Counted from the first letter of the stretch, positions 23,649 through 31,761 are shown. The stretch: DNA of 36,474 nt from an uncultured Eubacterium sp. (GCA_947384955.1 CANDJC010000043.1:1-36474); one strand, 5' to 3'. Translations and numbers: made by a program. The notes: generated by a model from the sequence alone, not told the origin.

Positions 23649-24671
23649 ATGGCAAAATATAAAATGATTTCCGAAGCAGTTCCAAATGTACCCTGGCAGG
23701 ATAAACCGGAAGGGTTAAAAGGCGCGCCAGTCTGGCGGTATACCGAAAATCCGATTATCGGGCGCAATCCGTTAGAAGGAGTGGCAAGAATATTTAACAG
23801 TGCCGTTGTCCCGTATGAAGGGAAATTTATCGGCGTATTCCGTGGCGAACAGACGAATGGCATCCCATATATTTATCTTGGCAGAAGCGAAGACGCAGTC
23901 CACTGGGAATTCGACCCGGAGAAAATCCCTTTTGAAGACGAAGAAGGCAGCCCGGCTATGCCGGTCTATGCTTACGACCCGCGTCTTGTAAAGGTAGAGG
24001 ATACCTATTATATCATCTGGTGCCAGGATTTTTACGGCGCTTCCATCGGAATGGCAAAGACCGTTGATTTTAAGAAATTTGTACGCATCGAAAATCCATT
24101 TTTGCCGTTTAACCGCAACGCGGTTTTATTCCCAAGGAAGGTAAACGGCAATTTTCTTATGCTGTCCCGCCCGTCCGACAGCGGGCATACGCCGTTTGGC
24201 GATATTTTCATCAGCGAAAGCCCGGATCTGGTATACTGGGGCAGACACCGCCATGTTATGGGCAAAAACCCGGAATGGTGGGAAGCGTTAAAGATTGGAG
24301 GCGGCGCGGCGCCGATTGAAACCAGCGAGGGCTGGCTGTTATTCTACCATGGTGTAACCGGAACCTGCAACGGATATGTATATTCCATCGGCGGCGCGAT
24401 TTTGGACATCGAAGAGCCGTCCAGAGTGAAATACAGATGCGAAAACTTCCTGCTGACTCCGGAGGAATGGTATGAAGAACGGGGATTTGTGCCAAATGTA
24501 TGCTTCCCGTGTGCATCCATCCACGATTCTGAATCCGGCAGGATTGCGCTTTACTACGGCGCGGCGGACAGCTATGTGGGGCTTGCGTTTACGACGCTGG
24601 ATGAGATTGTGGATTACATCAAAGATCATAGTGTGGTCAGGGATATTGATACGGAACTGGGGGTGCGCTAA
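23649..24671 (+). CDS. GH130_2 beta-1,4-mannooligosaccharide phosphorylase
   Basis: This 340-residue enzyme removes mannose from the non-reducing end of beta-1,4-mannooligosaccharides as mannose 1-phosphate. Motifs are IFNSAVVPYEGKFIGVFRGE, VYAYDPRLVKVED with catalytic acid D110, RNAVLFPRKVNG, LMLSRPSDSGHTPFGDI and LLFYHGVTGTCNGYVYSIGG. The PSDSGHTPFGDI segment sets it apart from the GH130_1 gene upstream ([13 protein letters not shown]). ATG 23649 follows AGGAGA by 7 bases; the longer frame to 23574 is not homologous. It lies last in the locus in its own unit and feeds mannobiose to the epimerase. Substrate length preference is inferred from subfamily. Confidence 0.92.
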   Translation: MAKYKMISEAVPNVPWQDKPEGLKGAPVWRYTENPIIGRNPLEGVARIFNSAVVPYEGKFIGVFRGEQTNGIPYIYLGRSEDAVHWEFDPEKIPFEDEEGSPAMPVYAYDPRLVKVEDTYYIIWCQDFYGASIGMAKTVDFKKFVRIENPFLPFNRNAVLFPRKVNGNFLMLSRPSDSGHTPFGDIFISESPDLVYWGRHRHVMGKNPEWWEALKIGGGAAPIETSEGWLLFYHGVTGTCNGYVYSIGGAILDIEEPSRVKYRCENFLLTPEEWYEERGFVPNVCFPCASIHDSESGRIALYYGAADSYVGLAFTTLDEIVDYIKDHSVVRDIDTELGVR

Positions 24672-24749
24672 CTATCCGATAGCGGAAGGTGTTCCATACT
24701 GAGACATGATAATATCGTAAAATGCATCATATAGTGCAGACAAAATGAT

Positions 24750-24890
24750 GGTTTCAAAGATGCCCGTTATTGGTCCGTGTGACTGATAACGGGCATTTAC
24801 AGATGTTACGTCCAGGTGTCTGTATGAAGCGAATGAAACTGTCCGTGAATCATGACGATAGGCTGAAACTATGCAAATGAATAGAAGATA
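24750..24890. repeat. Dispersed intergenic repeat, copy B
   Basis: This is the second copy of the element at 9941-10064. The stem at 24760-24770 with 24786-24796 is fully paired (11 bp), whereas copy A has one G-U. The change thus conserves the hairpin and suggests it acts as RNA or as a cruciform. It lies 78 bases after the GH130_2 stop. The hairpin could act as a weak terminator for that gene, but it is followed by TTACAG rather than a T run. Confidence 0.9.
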
Positions 24891-24921
24891 TAACCGCATT
24901 TATATGTAAAATTTATAATGT

Positions 24922-24958
24922 CATGTGTCTTGTCACATGCCAGGCAGTGTGTTATAAT
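24922..24958 (+). promoter_or_regulatory. Promoter of the nad operon with overlapping palindrome
   Basis: TTGTCA (24930-24935), a 17-bp spacer and TATAAT (24953-24958) form a strong promoter. CATGTG-N6-CACATG (24922-24939) is a palindrome covering the -35 and is a candidate binding site for NiaR, encoded last in this operon. The leader to nadB would be about 225 nt long. I do not recall the exact NiaR consensus, so the operator link is inference. Confidence 0.6.
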
Positions 24959-24991
24959 AACTTTTACAATTTGCTCCCAGAGTTCCATAAA

Positions 24992-25028
24992 GCCGGAAAT
25001 CAGACTGCATGAGACTCTGATTTCCGGC
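24992..25028 (+). other. 13-bp leader hairpin upstream of nadB
   Basis: GCCGGAAATCAGA (24992-25004) and TCTGATTTCCGGC (25016-25028) are perfect inverted repeats with an 11-nt loop. Just beyond, GGCTTT (25036-25041) could instead pair with AAAGCC, which overlaps the 5' arm (24989-24994). No T run follows. It may be an attenuation or mRNA-stability structure in the nad leader. A second, smaller palindrome AACAG-CAT-CTGTT stands at 25108-25120 next to TAAAAT. Confidence 0.55.
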
Positions 25029-25190
25029 CGGGCGGGGCTTTAGCGGGCATCCTGTATCAAAAAGTTATGCACATATTGTATAAGATATACAGCCTGTAAC
25101 AAAATGAAACAGCATCTGTTAAAATGCAGGAACATAAGATATGATTTTATTTAAAGAGGCTGCCTGTATCAGAGAAAGAGAAAAACCATT

Positions 25191-26492
25191 ATGAAAACAG
25201 ACATATTAATTATTGGAACCGGATGCAGCGGCCTGTACTGCGCTCTTCAGCTGCCGGAAAGCCTGCAGATAACGATGATTACAAAATCAGATTTAGAAAG
25301 CAGCGATTCTTTTCTTGCCCAGGGCGGAATCTGCATGCTCAGGGATGAGTCAGATTATGAGAGTTATTTTGAAGACACGATGCGTGCCGGGCATTATGAA
25401 AATGACAGAAAATCTGTAGAAATCATGATACGTTCATCCGCCGGTGTCATCCAGGACCTTTCAGACTGCGGCGTGGATTTTCAGCGGGAAGAAAGCGGCG
25501 GCTATGCGTTTACGCGGGAAGGGGCGCATTCAAAAAGCCGGATTTTATTTCATGAAGACATAACCGGGAAAGAAATTACAGGCAGGCTTTTAGCCAGGGT
25601 GCAGAAACGGTCCAATATTACGCTGCTGGAGCATACGGCGCTGCTGGATATTATCAGCCGGGATAACAGCTGTCTGGGAGCGGTAGTAAGGAAGGAAGAC
25701 GGAACAAACGAGGTAATACAGTCGGGTTTTACAGTGCTGGCAACCGGCGGAATCGGAGGGCTGTTTACACATTCCACCAACTACAGGCACTTAACCGGAG
25801 ATGCCGTGGCCATTGCGCTGAAACATAACGTTGCGCTCAAAAACATCAATTATATTCAGATTCATCCGACGACGCTTTATACAGACGGAAAGGATGAACG
25901 CAGTTTTCTGATTTCGGAATCTGTGCGCGGGGAGGGAGCCAGGCTTTATGACAAAAACATGCAGCGTTTTGTCAATGAGCTGCTTCCGCGCGACCAGCTT
26001 ACAGCGGCAATCCGGGCACAGATGGAAAAGGACCGCACGCAGTTTGTATGGGAAGACCTTCGTACCATTCCGAAAGAAGAACTGCACCGTCATTTTCCAA
26101 ACATAGTTGCACACTGCGCCCGCATGGGTTATGATGTAACAAAGGAATGTATTCCGGTCGTTCCGGCCCAGCATTATTTTATGGGCGGGATTGCCGTGAA
26201 TTACAGCAGCCTTACATCGATGAAGCGTCTGTATGCGGTCGGTGAAACAGCATGCAACGGCGTGCATGGCAGAAACCGCCTTGCCAGCAACTCTCTGCTG
26301 GAAAGCCTTGTATTTGCAAAACGGGCGGCACAGGATATGGCAGCGAAAAATACGGTGCCGCAGCCGGAACCGGAGATATCCGCATCTGTGAATCCGGAAT
26401 CATATGCGGACTATGATGCGGTGATGGCAGATTACCGTAAGATGGTATTGCAGGAAATCAAGACGGCAGAGAGCAGAGCCTGTCCTGCATGA
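25191..26492 (+). CDS. nadB: L-aspartate oxidase
   Basis: This 433-residue flavoenzyme oxidises L-aspartate to iminoaspartate, the first step of de novo NAD synthesis. The FAD-binding start DILIIGTGCSGLYCALQLP is the Rossmann motif. The family signatures are SFLAQGGICM, HEDITGKEITGRLL, VLATGGIGGLFTHSTN, a substrate-site SVRGEGARLYD and the FAD-covering HGRNRLASNSLLESLVF. It is shorter than the 530-residue E. coli enzyme because the C-terminal helical domain is reduced, as in clostridial forms. The Shine-Dalgarno sequence is weak (GAGAAAGAG). nadC and niaR follow in the same direction with short gaps. nadA, usually the first gene of this operon, is not present in the window. Confidence 0.93.
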   Translation: MKTDILIIGTGCSGLYCALQLPESLQITMITKSDLESSDSFLAQGGICMLRDESDYESYFEDTMRAGHYENDRKSVEIMIRSSAGVIQDLSDCGVDFQREESGGYAFTREGAHSKSRILFHEDITGKEITGRLLARVQKRSNITLLEHTALLDIISRDNSCLGAVVRKEDGTNEVIQSGFTVLATGGIGGLFTHSTNYRHLTGDAVAIALKHNVALKNINYIQIHPTTLYTDGKDERSFLISESVRGEGARLYDKNMQRFVNELLPRDQLTAAIRAQMEKDRTQFVWEDLRTIPKEELHRHFPNIVAHCARMGYDVTKECIPVVPAQHYFMGGIAVNYSSLTSMKRLYAVGETACNGVHGRNRLASNSLLESLVFAKRAAQDMAAKNTVPQPEPEISASVNPESYADYDAVMADYRKMVLQEIKTAESRACPA

Positions 26493-26509
26493 AAAGAAAA
26501 GGATAACGA

Positions 26510-27394
26510 ATGGAAAAAGAAAGAAAGGAACCGAAAAGAATGATAGATCCAGTAACGATGAAGCTGAATGCAGACCCATTGATTTTAAGCGCGCTCAAAG
26601 AAGATATTACAAGCGGAGATGTATCCGCGAACAGCGTCATGCCTTATGCACAGCAGGGAGAGGCGGAGCTTATCTGTAAGCAGGACGGGATTATCTGCGG
26701 GCTGCAGGTATTTGAGCGTGTATTTACTTTGTTAGAAGAGACTGCGAAGGCGGAGTTTTTTGTATCGGACGGAGACGCGGTGAGTAACGGGCAGCTGGCT
26801 GCGAAAGTCCGCGGCGATATCCGAACGCTCCTGTGCGGAGAACGGACGGCTTTGAATTATCTGCAGAGGATGAGCGGAATCGCTACTTATACACATTCAG
26901 TTTCAGAACTTTTAAAAGGCACAAAAATAAAGCTTTTAGATACAAGGAAGACATCGCCGAATAACCGGATTTTTGAAAAATATGCAGTCCGTACCGGGGG
27001 AGGCTGCAATCACAGGTATAATCTGTCGGACGGAGTTCTGCTCAAGGATAATCATATAGGCGCTGCAGGCGGGGTGAAGCGGGCAGTGGAAATGGCAAAA
27101 GCGTATGCTCCTTTTGTGCGCAAAATCGAAGTAGAAGTGGAAACGCTGGATATGGTAAAGCAGGCTGTGGAAGCGGGAGCGGATATTATTATGCTGGATA
27201 ATATGACCCATGAGCAGATGAAAGAAGCCGCTGACCTGATTGCAGGCCGGGCAGAAATCGAAATTTCCGGGAATGTGACAAAAGAAAACATTGCAAAGCT
27301 GACGGGTCTGGGCGTAGATTATATTTCCAGCGGCGCACTGACACATTCCGCGCCGATACTGGACTTATCTCTAAAAAACCTGCATGCAGTATAA
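26510..27394 (+). CDS. nadC: Nicotinate-nucleotide pyrophosphorylase (quinolinate phosphoribosyltransferase)
   Basis: This 294-residue enzyme converts quinolinate and PRPP to nicotinate mononucleotide. It has an N-terminal alpha/beta sandwich, then a barrel with ERTALNYLQRMSGIATYTH, LDTRKTSPNNRIFEKYAV, GGGCNHRYNLSDGVLLKDNH, EVEVETLD and IMLDNM. All the Arg/Lys/His residues known for phosphate and quinolinate binding are visible. ATG 26510 has AAAAGG at 7 bases. The internal ATG 26540 (MIDPVTMKLNADPLIL) matches the family N-terminus better and may be the true start. It begins 18 bases after nadB. Confidence 0.94.
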   Translation: MEKERKEPKRMIDPVTMKLNADPLILSALKEDITSGDVSANSVMPYAQQGEAELICKQDGIICGLQVFERVFTLLEETAKAEFFVSDGDAVSNGQLAAKVRGDIRTLLCGERTALNYLQRMSGIATYTHSVSELLKGTKIKLLDTRKTSPNNRIFEKYAVRTGGGCNHRYNLSDGVLLKDNHIGAAGGVKRAVEMAKAYAPFVRKIEVEVETLDMVKQAVEAGADIIMLDNMTHEQMKEAADLIAGRAEIEISGNVTKENIAKLTGLGVDYISSGALTHSAPILDLSLKNLHAV

Positions 27395-27427
27395 TCCGCA
27401 GTATGAAAAAGAAAGGAGTTGCGGCGG

Positions 27428-27985
27428 ATGACGGGAGAAGAGCGGAGAAAACAGCTGCTGCAGATATTGTCGGACAGCAAAAAACCGATATCAGGAACTG
27501 CGCTGGCAAAGCGTTTTCAAGTCAGCAGGCAGGTGATTGTACAGGATATTGCGCTCCTGCGTGCAAACGGTGCAGAGATATTTTCAGCAAGCCGCGGCTA
27601 TCTGATGCCGCAGAATAATCCGGAACTTACCCGGATTTTAAAAGTGCTGCATTCCGATGCGCAGACAGAGGAAGAACTCAATCTGGTTGTAGATATGGGC
27701 GGAACAGTCAGAGATGTGTTTATTTATCACAAAGCGTACGGCGTTGTCCGTGCAGAAATGAATATCCGTTCCCGTAAAGATGTCAGGGAATTTATGGAAA
27801 AAATACTGTCCGGCAAATCCAGCCTTTTAAAAAACGTGACTTCTGGCTATCATTATCATACCATACTGGCGCCGGATGAACAGACGCTGGACCTGATACA
27901 GGATAACCTTCTGGAACGGGGAATGCTGGCCAGGCTGCAGGACTATGAGCCGGTAGATTTCTGGAATCAGACAGAGTCTGGGTGA
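27428..27985 (+). CDS. niaR: Nicotinate-responsive repressor NiaR (HTH plus 3H domain)
   Basis: This 185-residue regulator has a winged HTH_11 (ISGTALAKRFQVSRQVIVQD) followed by the 3H ligand domain. The metal ligands known from the Thermotoga protein (His79, Glu87, His144, His146) correspond here to H75, E83, H142 and H144 with the same spacing. NiaR represses NAD synthesis and niacin uptake genes when nicotinate is present. AAAGGAG is 9 bases before ATG 27428. Its place at the end of nadB-nadC supports autoregulation of this operon. Confidence 0.92.
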   Translation: MTGEERRKQLLQILSDSKKPISGTALAKRFQVSRQVIVQDIALLRANGAEIFSASRGYLMPQNNPELTRILKVLHSDAQTEEELNLVVDMGGTVRDVFIYHKAYGVVRAEMNIRSRKDVREFMEKILSGKSSLLKNVTSGYHYHTILAPDEQTLDLIQDNLLERGMLARLQDYEPVDFWNQTESG

Positions 27986-28003
27986 GAGTGCTGAGAATGT
28001 ATG

Positions 28004-28041
28004 CAGATTTTTGACATAAAATCAAATCTGTTTCATATATT
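28004..28041 (+). promoter_or_regulatory. Possible promoter of the phosphoesterase gene
   Basis: TTGACA (28011-28016) is followed by CATATA at 17 bp or TATATT at 19 bp. CAGATTT (28004-28010) and AAATCTG (28024-28030) form an inverted repeat around the -35, a possible operator. Confidence 0.45.
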
Positions 28042-28067
28042 ATTAAAAAACTGCGGTTTTTTATATT

Positions 28068-28901
28068 ATGAGTTTTTCTGAGCGCATGGAGGAATCCTTG
28101 GAACAGGCACTGAAACTTCCGCTTGATTCTGATTCCAGATATATTCTGTTCAGCGACTGTCACAGAGGAGACGGCCGGGCAGATGATAATTTCCTCAAAA
28201 ACGAGCTGATTTACCTCACAGCGCTGAAATATTATTTTAACAGCGGATTTACCTGTCTGGAGCTTGGGGACGGAGATGAACTGTGGGAAAACCGCAGCAT
28301 AGAAAAAATAAAGGAAATGCATCCCCATAGCTTTGAACTGCTGGAAAAATATCACCGCTCGGGACGGCTGTACCTGGTGTATGGAAATCACGATATGGTG
28401 AAAAAAGAAGCGGGAGAGAAGATGTTCTGGCCGGATGCCCGCTTTTATCCGGGGATTGTGCTGGAGGATTCTCTGCTGCACAAAAAAATCTTCTTAACCC
28501 ATGGGCATCAGGCAGAGGTGATGAACAGCAGATTTTGGAAAATAAACCGTTTTCTCGTGCGGTATCTTTGGAAAACACTGGAGCTGCTCGGCGTGCCGGA
28601 CCCTACCAGCGCGGCTAAGAATCATAAAGTGAAAGAGCTGACCGAAAACCGGCTGACGGCCTGGGCTGTGAAGCATCATATGATTCTGATTACCGGACAT
28701 ACGCACCGGCCGATGACGGGTTCGGAAGCATCGCCTTATTTTAATACCGGAAGCTGCGTGCATCCGGCTGGGATAACGGGGATAGAGATTGAAAACAGGT
28801 GTATTGTGCTGGTGAAGTGGATGCTTGGGACGAAAAGTGATCAGACGGTTTACGTGAAGAGGGAGGTTTTAGGGGAGAAAGTGCGGATTAAGGACTGCTG
28901 A
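28068..28901 (+). CDS. Calcineurin-like metallophosphoesterase
   Basis: This is a 277-residue enzyme with the full dimetal phosphoesterase set: D30 and H32 in FSDCHRGDG, D68 in LGDGDE, N107-H108-D109 in YGNHD, H145 and H147 in THGHQ, and H211 and H213 in TGHTHRP. It lacks a signal peptide, so it is cytoplasmic. The substrate cannot be told; members include nucleotide pyrophosphatases, cyclic-nucleotide phosphodiesterases and nucleases. The Shine-Dalgarno sequence before ATG 28068 is poor, and ATG 28086 is an alternative start. A stand-alone gene after the nad operon, it probably has its own promoter. Confidence 0.88.
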   Translation: MSFSERMEESLEQALKLPLDSDSRYILFSDCHRGDGRADDNFLKNELIYLTALKYYFNSGFTCLELGDGDELWENRSIEKIKEMHPHSFELLEKYHRSGRLYLVYGNHDMVKKEAGEKMFWPDARFYPGIVLEDSLLHKKIFLTHGHQAEVMNSRFWKINRFLVRYLWKTLELLGVPDPTSAAKNHKVKELTENRLTAWAVKHHMILITGHTHRPMTGSEASPYFNTGSCVHPAGITGIEIENRCIVLVKWMLGTKSDQTVYVKREVLGEKVRIKDC

Positions 28902-28936
28902 GACAGGTTTCTTAGCTAAAATAGGCAGATAAATTA

Positions 28937-29446
28937 ATGGACAAATTCAATGACCTCCTGATGACGGAAAATTCCCTGGGATATGTATATCAGCTGGCTA
29001 AAAAGTCAGAGCAGATGCTTCAGGCAACATTATCCGGCGATACAAAAGTAATGGAAGAAATTCTCCAGTATGCCCATAATACAGAATCTCCTGTTTTATC
29101 CTATAATAGTGAAGCAGAACTGTCAGCTGTAGTAAATCTATGCTATCTGTCCGCCCGCAGCAGGTACAGAATCGAGCGGGAAGATAAAGCAGGAAAAGGA
29201 TTTGCGGATTTCATTTTTTATCCAGAGCGAAAAAACGATGACTGTATCATCCTCGAACTAAAAGCAGACGGTACACCAGAAGAAGCACTCGCTCAGATTA
29301 AATCGAAAGACTACACACTTCGCTTTAAAGGCAGACTGGGCGAAAATCCCCAATATACCGGACGAATTCTAGCCGCAGGAATCAGTTACAGCAGAAAGAC
29401 AAAAAACATCACTGCAAAATTGAAATATATCTCCCCTCTTGTCTGA
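28937..29446 (+). pseudogene. Orphan PD-(D/E)XK nuclease-like domain (C-terminal part of an AAA-ATPase-like protein)
   Basis: The 169 residues match the last third of the large AAA-ATPase_like/PDDEXK_9 proteins common in Clostridia and Bacteroides. They begin in the linker (FNDLLMTENSLGYVYQLAKK) and include LSAVVNLCYLSAR, EDKAGKGFADFIFYPE and IILELKADGTPEEALAQIK. The catalytic set D91, E107 and K109 is intact. The N-terminal about 400-residue AAA-like part is missing, and no Shine-Dalgarno sequence precedes ATG 28937. It is therefore most likely a truncated gene remnant; a functional stand-alone domain cannot be excluded because the frame is clean. Confidence 0.7.
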
Positions 29447-29496
29447 ACGCCTCCCTATTTTTATATGGAAAAGTAGAAAAAGTCCCCCTCCAGCCC

Positions 29497-29525
29497 TTGT
29501 CATTTCCTCCAAAATACCCTATAAT
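29497..29525 (+). promoter_or_regulatory. Promoter of the DUF308 gene
   Basis: TTGTCA (29497-29502), a 17-bp spacer and TATAAT (29520-29525) occur about 75 bases before ATG 29601. Confidence 0.7.
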
Positions 29526-29600
29526 GACCAGATAGGAGTTATTTCCAGTCTGCACGGCACAACCCGTTAGCCAGTCTGGAAGGAAAAAGGGGTGACACAC

Positions 29601-30179
29601 ATGAAAGAATTTTTTAAAAAACTTCGCATAGCTGCATACATGACAGCTATCCTTACCATAGCCTTAGGAGCCGTGCTGATTGCATGGCCGCTGGAAGTAA
29701 CAGGCTTAATCTGCCGTGTTCTCGGCGCAATTCTTGTAGTAATGGGAGCCGTTTATTTATTTGGTTATTTTGTAGAAGGAAGAGGCATTCTGGCAGTTAC
29801 CGGAGGCCTGCTGTTTCTTTTACTGGGCGTATGGATTTTTATCACGCCGGAATCCATAGCGACACTGGTGCCGATTGTAATCGGTGTCGTTTTGCTCGTG
29901 CACAGTCTCAGAGATTTTCAAATGGCTTCCGAAGCGAAACACAATGGAAGTGACAAGTGGATGGTGCTGTTTCTGCTGGCGCTTTTAAACTGTGTATTCG
30001 GAGTCGTATGCATCTGCGATTCTTTCGGGGTAATTTCGGTAGCGGTCCGCATGCTGGGAATTGCGCTTGTTTACGACGGTATTTCGAATATGATAATCGT
30101 ACACCATACGGTAAAGGCTGTGAAATATGCAGCCGAAAAAATAGAGCCGATTGATGTGGATGCGCATGAAATCCAATAG
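29601..30179 (+). CDS. DUF308 (HdeD-like) membrane protein
   Basis: This 192-residue protein has six predicted helices in three pairs, typical of the DUF308 repeat (ILTIALGAVLIAWPLEVTGL, ILVVMGAVYLFGYF, LLFLLLGVWIFITPESIATL, PIVIGVVLLVHSLRDFQMA, then two more). The C-terminal tail is hydrophilic (HTVKAVKYAAEKIEPIDVDA). Start ATG 29601 lies 9 bases after AAAAGGGG; a GTG at 29592 is in frame but sits on the Shine-Dalgarno sequence. HdeD was first linked to acid resistance in E. coli; a role here is unknown. Confidence 0.87.
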   Translation: MKEFFKKLRIAAYMTAILTIALGAVLIAWPLEVTGLICRVLGAILVVMGAVYLFGYFVEGRGILAVTGGLLFLLLGVWIFITPESIATLVPIVIGVVLLVHSLRDFQMASEAKHNGSDKWMVLFLLALLNCVFGVVCICDSFGVISVAVRMLGIALVYDGISNMIIVHHTVKAVKYAAEKIEPIDVDAHEIQ

Positions 30180-30254
30180 AATGAAGTCCAGTAAAAGGAA
30201 ATGAAACAGAGCCGGTTTGCAAGGATATCAGGAAGAAAACGAGGCGGATGAAAG

Positions 30255-30485
30255 ATGCGTCAGATGGAATTTAAAATGGAGCGTACCGGTCTGCTGAAGG
30301 AAGGGGATGTGCTTCCGGTTACAGAGGGAAAGCTGCCAGACTCTTATTATTATACGCTTGGGAATGCGTTTGCGATGTCGGCAAATTATAAATTCCGCGA
30401 GCGTCTGAAATCAGCAGAAGGGACAGTGGCAGAAATCAAAGAAACGCCGAAAGGATTTTTTGTTACGGTAGAATTTGACGAATAA
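30255..30485 (+). CDS. Small conserved protein of unknown function (76 aa)
   Basis: This is a 76-residue soluble protein: MERTGLLKEGDVLPVTEGKL, then a YYYTLGNAFAMSANYKFRER core, ending GTVAEIKETPKGFFVTVEFD. The beta-rich end, with a charged centre and no Cys, is the compact sort of sequence kept under selection. I recall similar short proteins in Lachnospiraceae but no function. GAGGCGG lies 8 bases before ATG 30255; ATG 30264 is possible too. It is followed by a small CGGACT-GGC-AGTCCG hairpin at 30494-30508. Confidence 0.7.
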   Translation: MRQMEFKMERTGLLKEGDVLPVTEGKLPDSYYYTLGNAFAMSANYKFRERLKSAEGTVAEIKETPKGFFVTVEFDE

Positions 30486-30536
30486 CCGGATATCGGACTG
30501 GCAGTCCGTTAGAAACGAATATCGGAAGCTCAGGCA

Positions 30537-30545
30537 TGATATAAT
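30537..30545 (+). promoter_or_regulatory. Extended -10 promoter
   Basis: TGATATAAT is an extended -10 (TGN-TATAAT) with no good -35, 27 bases before ATG 30572. It would drive the 118-aa gene and the TetR gene after it. Confidence 0.45.
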
Positions 30546-30571
30546 AAAATAGGAAATCAGGAGGGAATGGC

Positions 30572-30928
30572 ATGGCAGCATATTTAGATAACGGCACGCT
30601 GGATATATTAAATGTTCAGTACCGGCTGGAAAACGGATTTGTTGTAAACGGGCAGAGGCTTTTGCCGCTGGCATTTATTATGCGGGTGGATGAGCCGGAG
30701 AAAAGCGAAACGAATACGGTTGTATTTGCAAAAGTATATGCACTGACGATGAAGGGCCAGAAAGTCTGGATTATGGGAGAAAAGGACTTAGAGGCAAGCG
30801 GTATTTATGATAATACATGGGTATGCATGATAGAGAACACGCGTCAGCTTATCTGCTGGCGGGAAGGTACGAAGGAGATGATGCCGGTACCGGAAGATTT
30901 ATGGAATAATAAGCTGGAGGAAAAATAA
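30572..30928 (+). CDS. Conserved hypothetical protein (118 aa)
   Basis: This 118-residue soluble protein reads MAAYLDNGTLDILNVQYRLE, then FVVNGQRLLPLAFIMRVDEP, VFAKVYALTMKGQKVWIMGE and a DDTWVCMIE-like strand. It is beta-rich, with no membrane segment or signal and no family I recognise. AGGAGGG is 8 bases before ATG 30572. It ends three bases before the TetR start, and the TetR Shine-Dalgarno sequence (GGAGG) lies inside its last codons. The two are translated from one message, which suggests a linked role. Confidence 0.7.
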   Translation: MAAYLDNGTLDILNVQYRLENGFVVNGQRLLPLAFIMRVDEPEKSETNTVVFAKVYALTMKGQKVWIMGEKDLEASGIYDNTWVCMIENTRQLICWREGTKEMMPVPEDLWNNKLEEK

Positions 30929-30931
30929 TAC

Positions 30932-31498
30932 ATGGCCAGTCAGGGAAAGCGGGAGATTGACCAGCTGCTGGCGGACAGTTTCAAGGAACTGGCCTGTCAG
31001 GCTCCAATCGAAAAGATTACGGTTAAAGAGATTACAGACCGGGCAGGAGTAATCCGGCCGACATTTTATAATCACTTTCAGGATAAATATGAGCTGCTGG
31101 AGTGGATTATTAACCAGGATTTGATTGAACCGATAAAGCCATTTATCCGCAGCGGCCTGACCACGCAGGCGATGACATTTTTGTTTGTCAATATTGAAAA
31201 GGAAAAGGAATTCTATATGAAAGTCAGCAGGCTGGAGGGACAGAATTCCTTTTTCAGCATTTCGCAGCACTGTATCGAGAGTCTGTTAGAAGAAGTATGT
31301 GAGGAGCACAGGCAGCGCAGAGAGCCCAAATACGAATGGCTGACACCGGAACGCCTGGCGCAGTATTACGGGCAGTCTATGGTGTTTGTCATGATAGAGT
31401 GGTTACATAGCGGCATGACGATTTCGGCAGAGGAGCTGGCGGAGCTGTATCAGTATATGATGAGCCATTCGCTGGAGGATTCGTTAAAGGATTTGTAA
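30932..31498 (+). CDS. TetR-family regulator (DhaS-like), next to an MMPL exporter
   Basis: This 188-residue regulator has HTH segment FKELACQAPIEKITVKEITD followed by RAGVIRPTFYNHFQDKYELL, as in the TetR group in which FYNHF is conserved. The C-terminal helical domain resembles TetR_C_8 (Firmicute DhaS-like), ending ELYQYMMSHSLEDSL. GGAGG is 12 bases before ATG 30932. It lies upstream of an MMPL transporter and its partner, so it most likely represses that pair. A GTAAC-N8-GTTAC repeat (31830-31847) just before the exporter is a possible operator. Confidence 0.85.
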   Translation: MASQGKREIDQLLADSFKELACQAPIEKITVKEITDRAGVIRPTFYNHFQDKYELLEWIINQDLIEPIKPFIRSGLTTQAMTFLFVNIEKEKEFYMKVSRLEGQNSFFSISQHCIESLLEEVCEEHRQRREPKYEWLTPERLAQYYGQSMVFVMIEWLHSGMTISAEELAELYQYMMSHSLEDSLKDL

Positions 31499-31761
31499 TG
31501 CCAGGCTGCGTATGACGAAATATGCCGCATTGGCGCGCAAAGTTTTGTTAAAGACTCTGCGGGGCTCTGGCTGACTCCGCGATACGGCATCATATGGGAA
31601 ACTGTACAGCAGATGAGCGGATTTGCTGTCATATTTGCTTTCATAACGGGTTCTGGATTACAGAAACGCAGTTTTGAACTGAAATAATATACAATTTCAG
31701 GATTCTGTATTTCAAATTTCACGATTTTTTAAAAATGTTAAAAAATGACTACGCTTTGAAA

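Noticed and set aside
24992-25041. Known NAD-related riboswitch before nadB
   Set aside because: A simple hairpin is visible but I could not match any known riboswitch consensus, so only a leader hairpin is reported.
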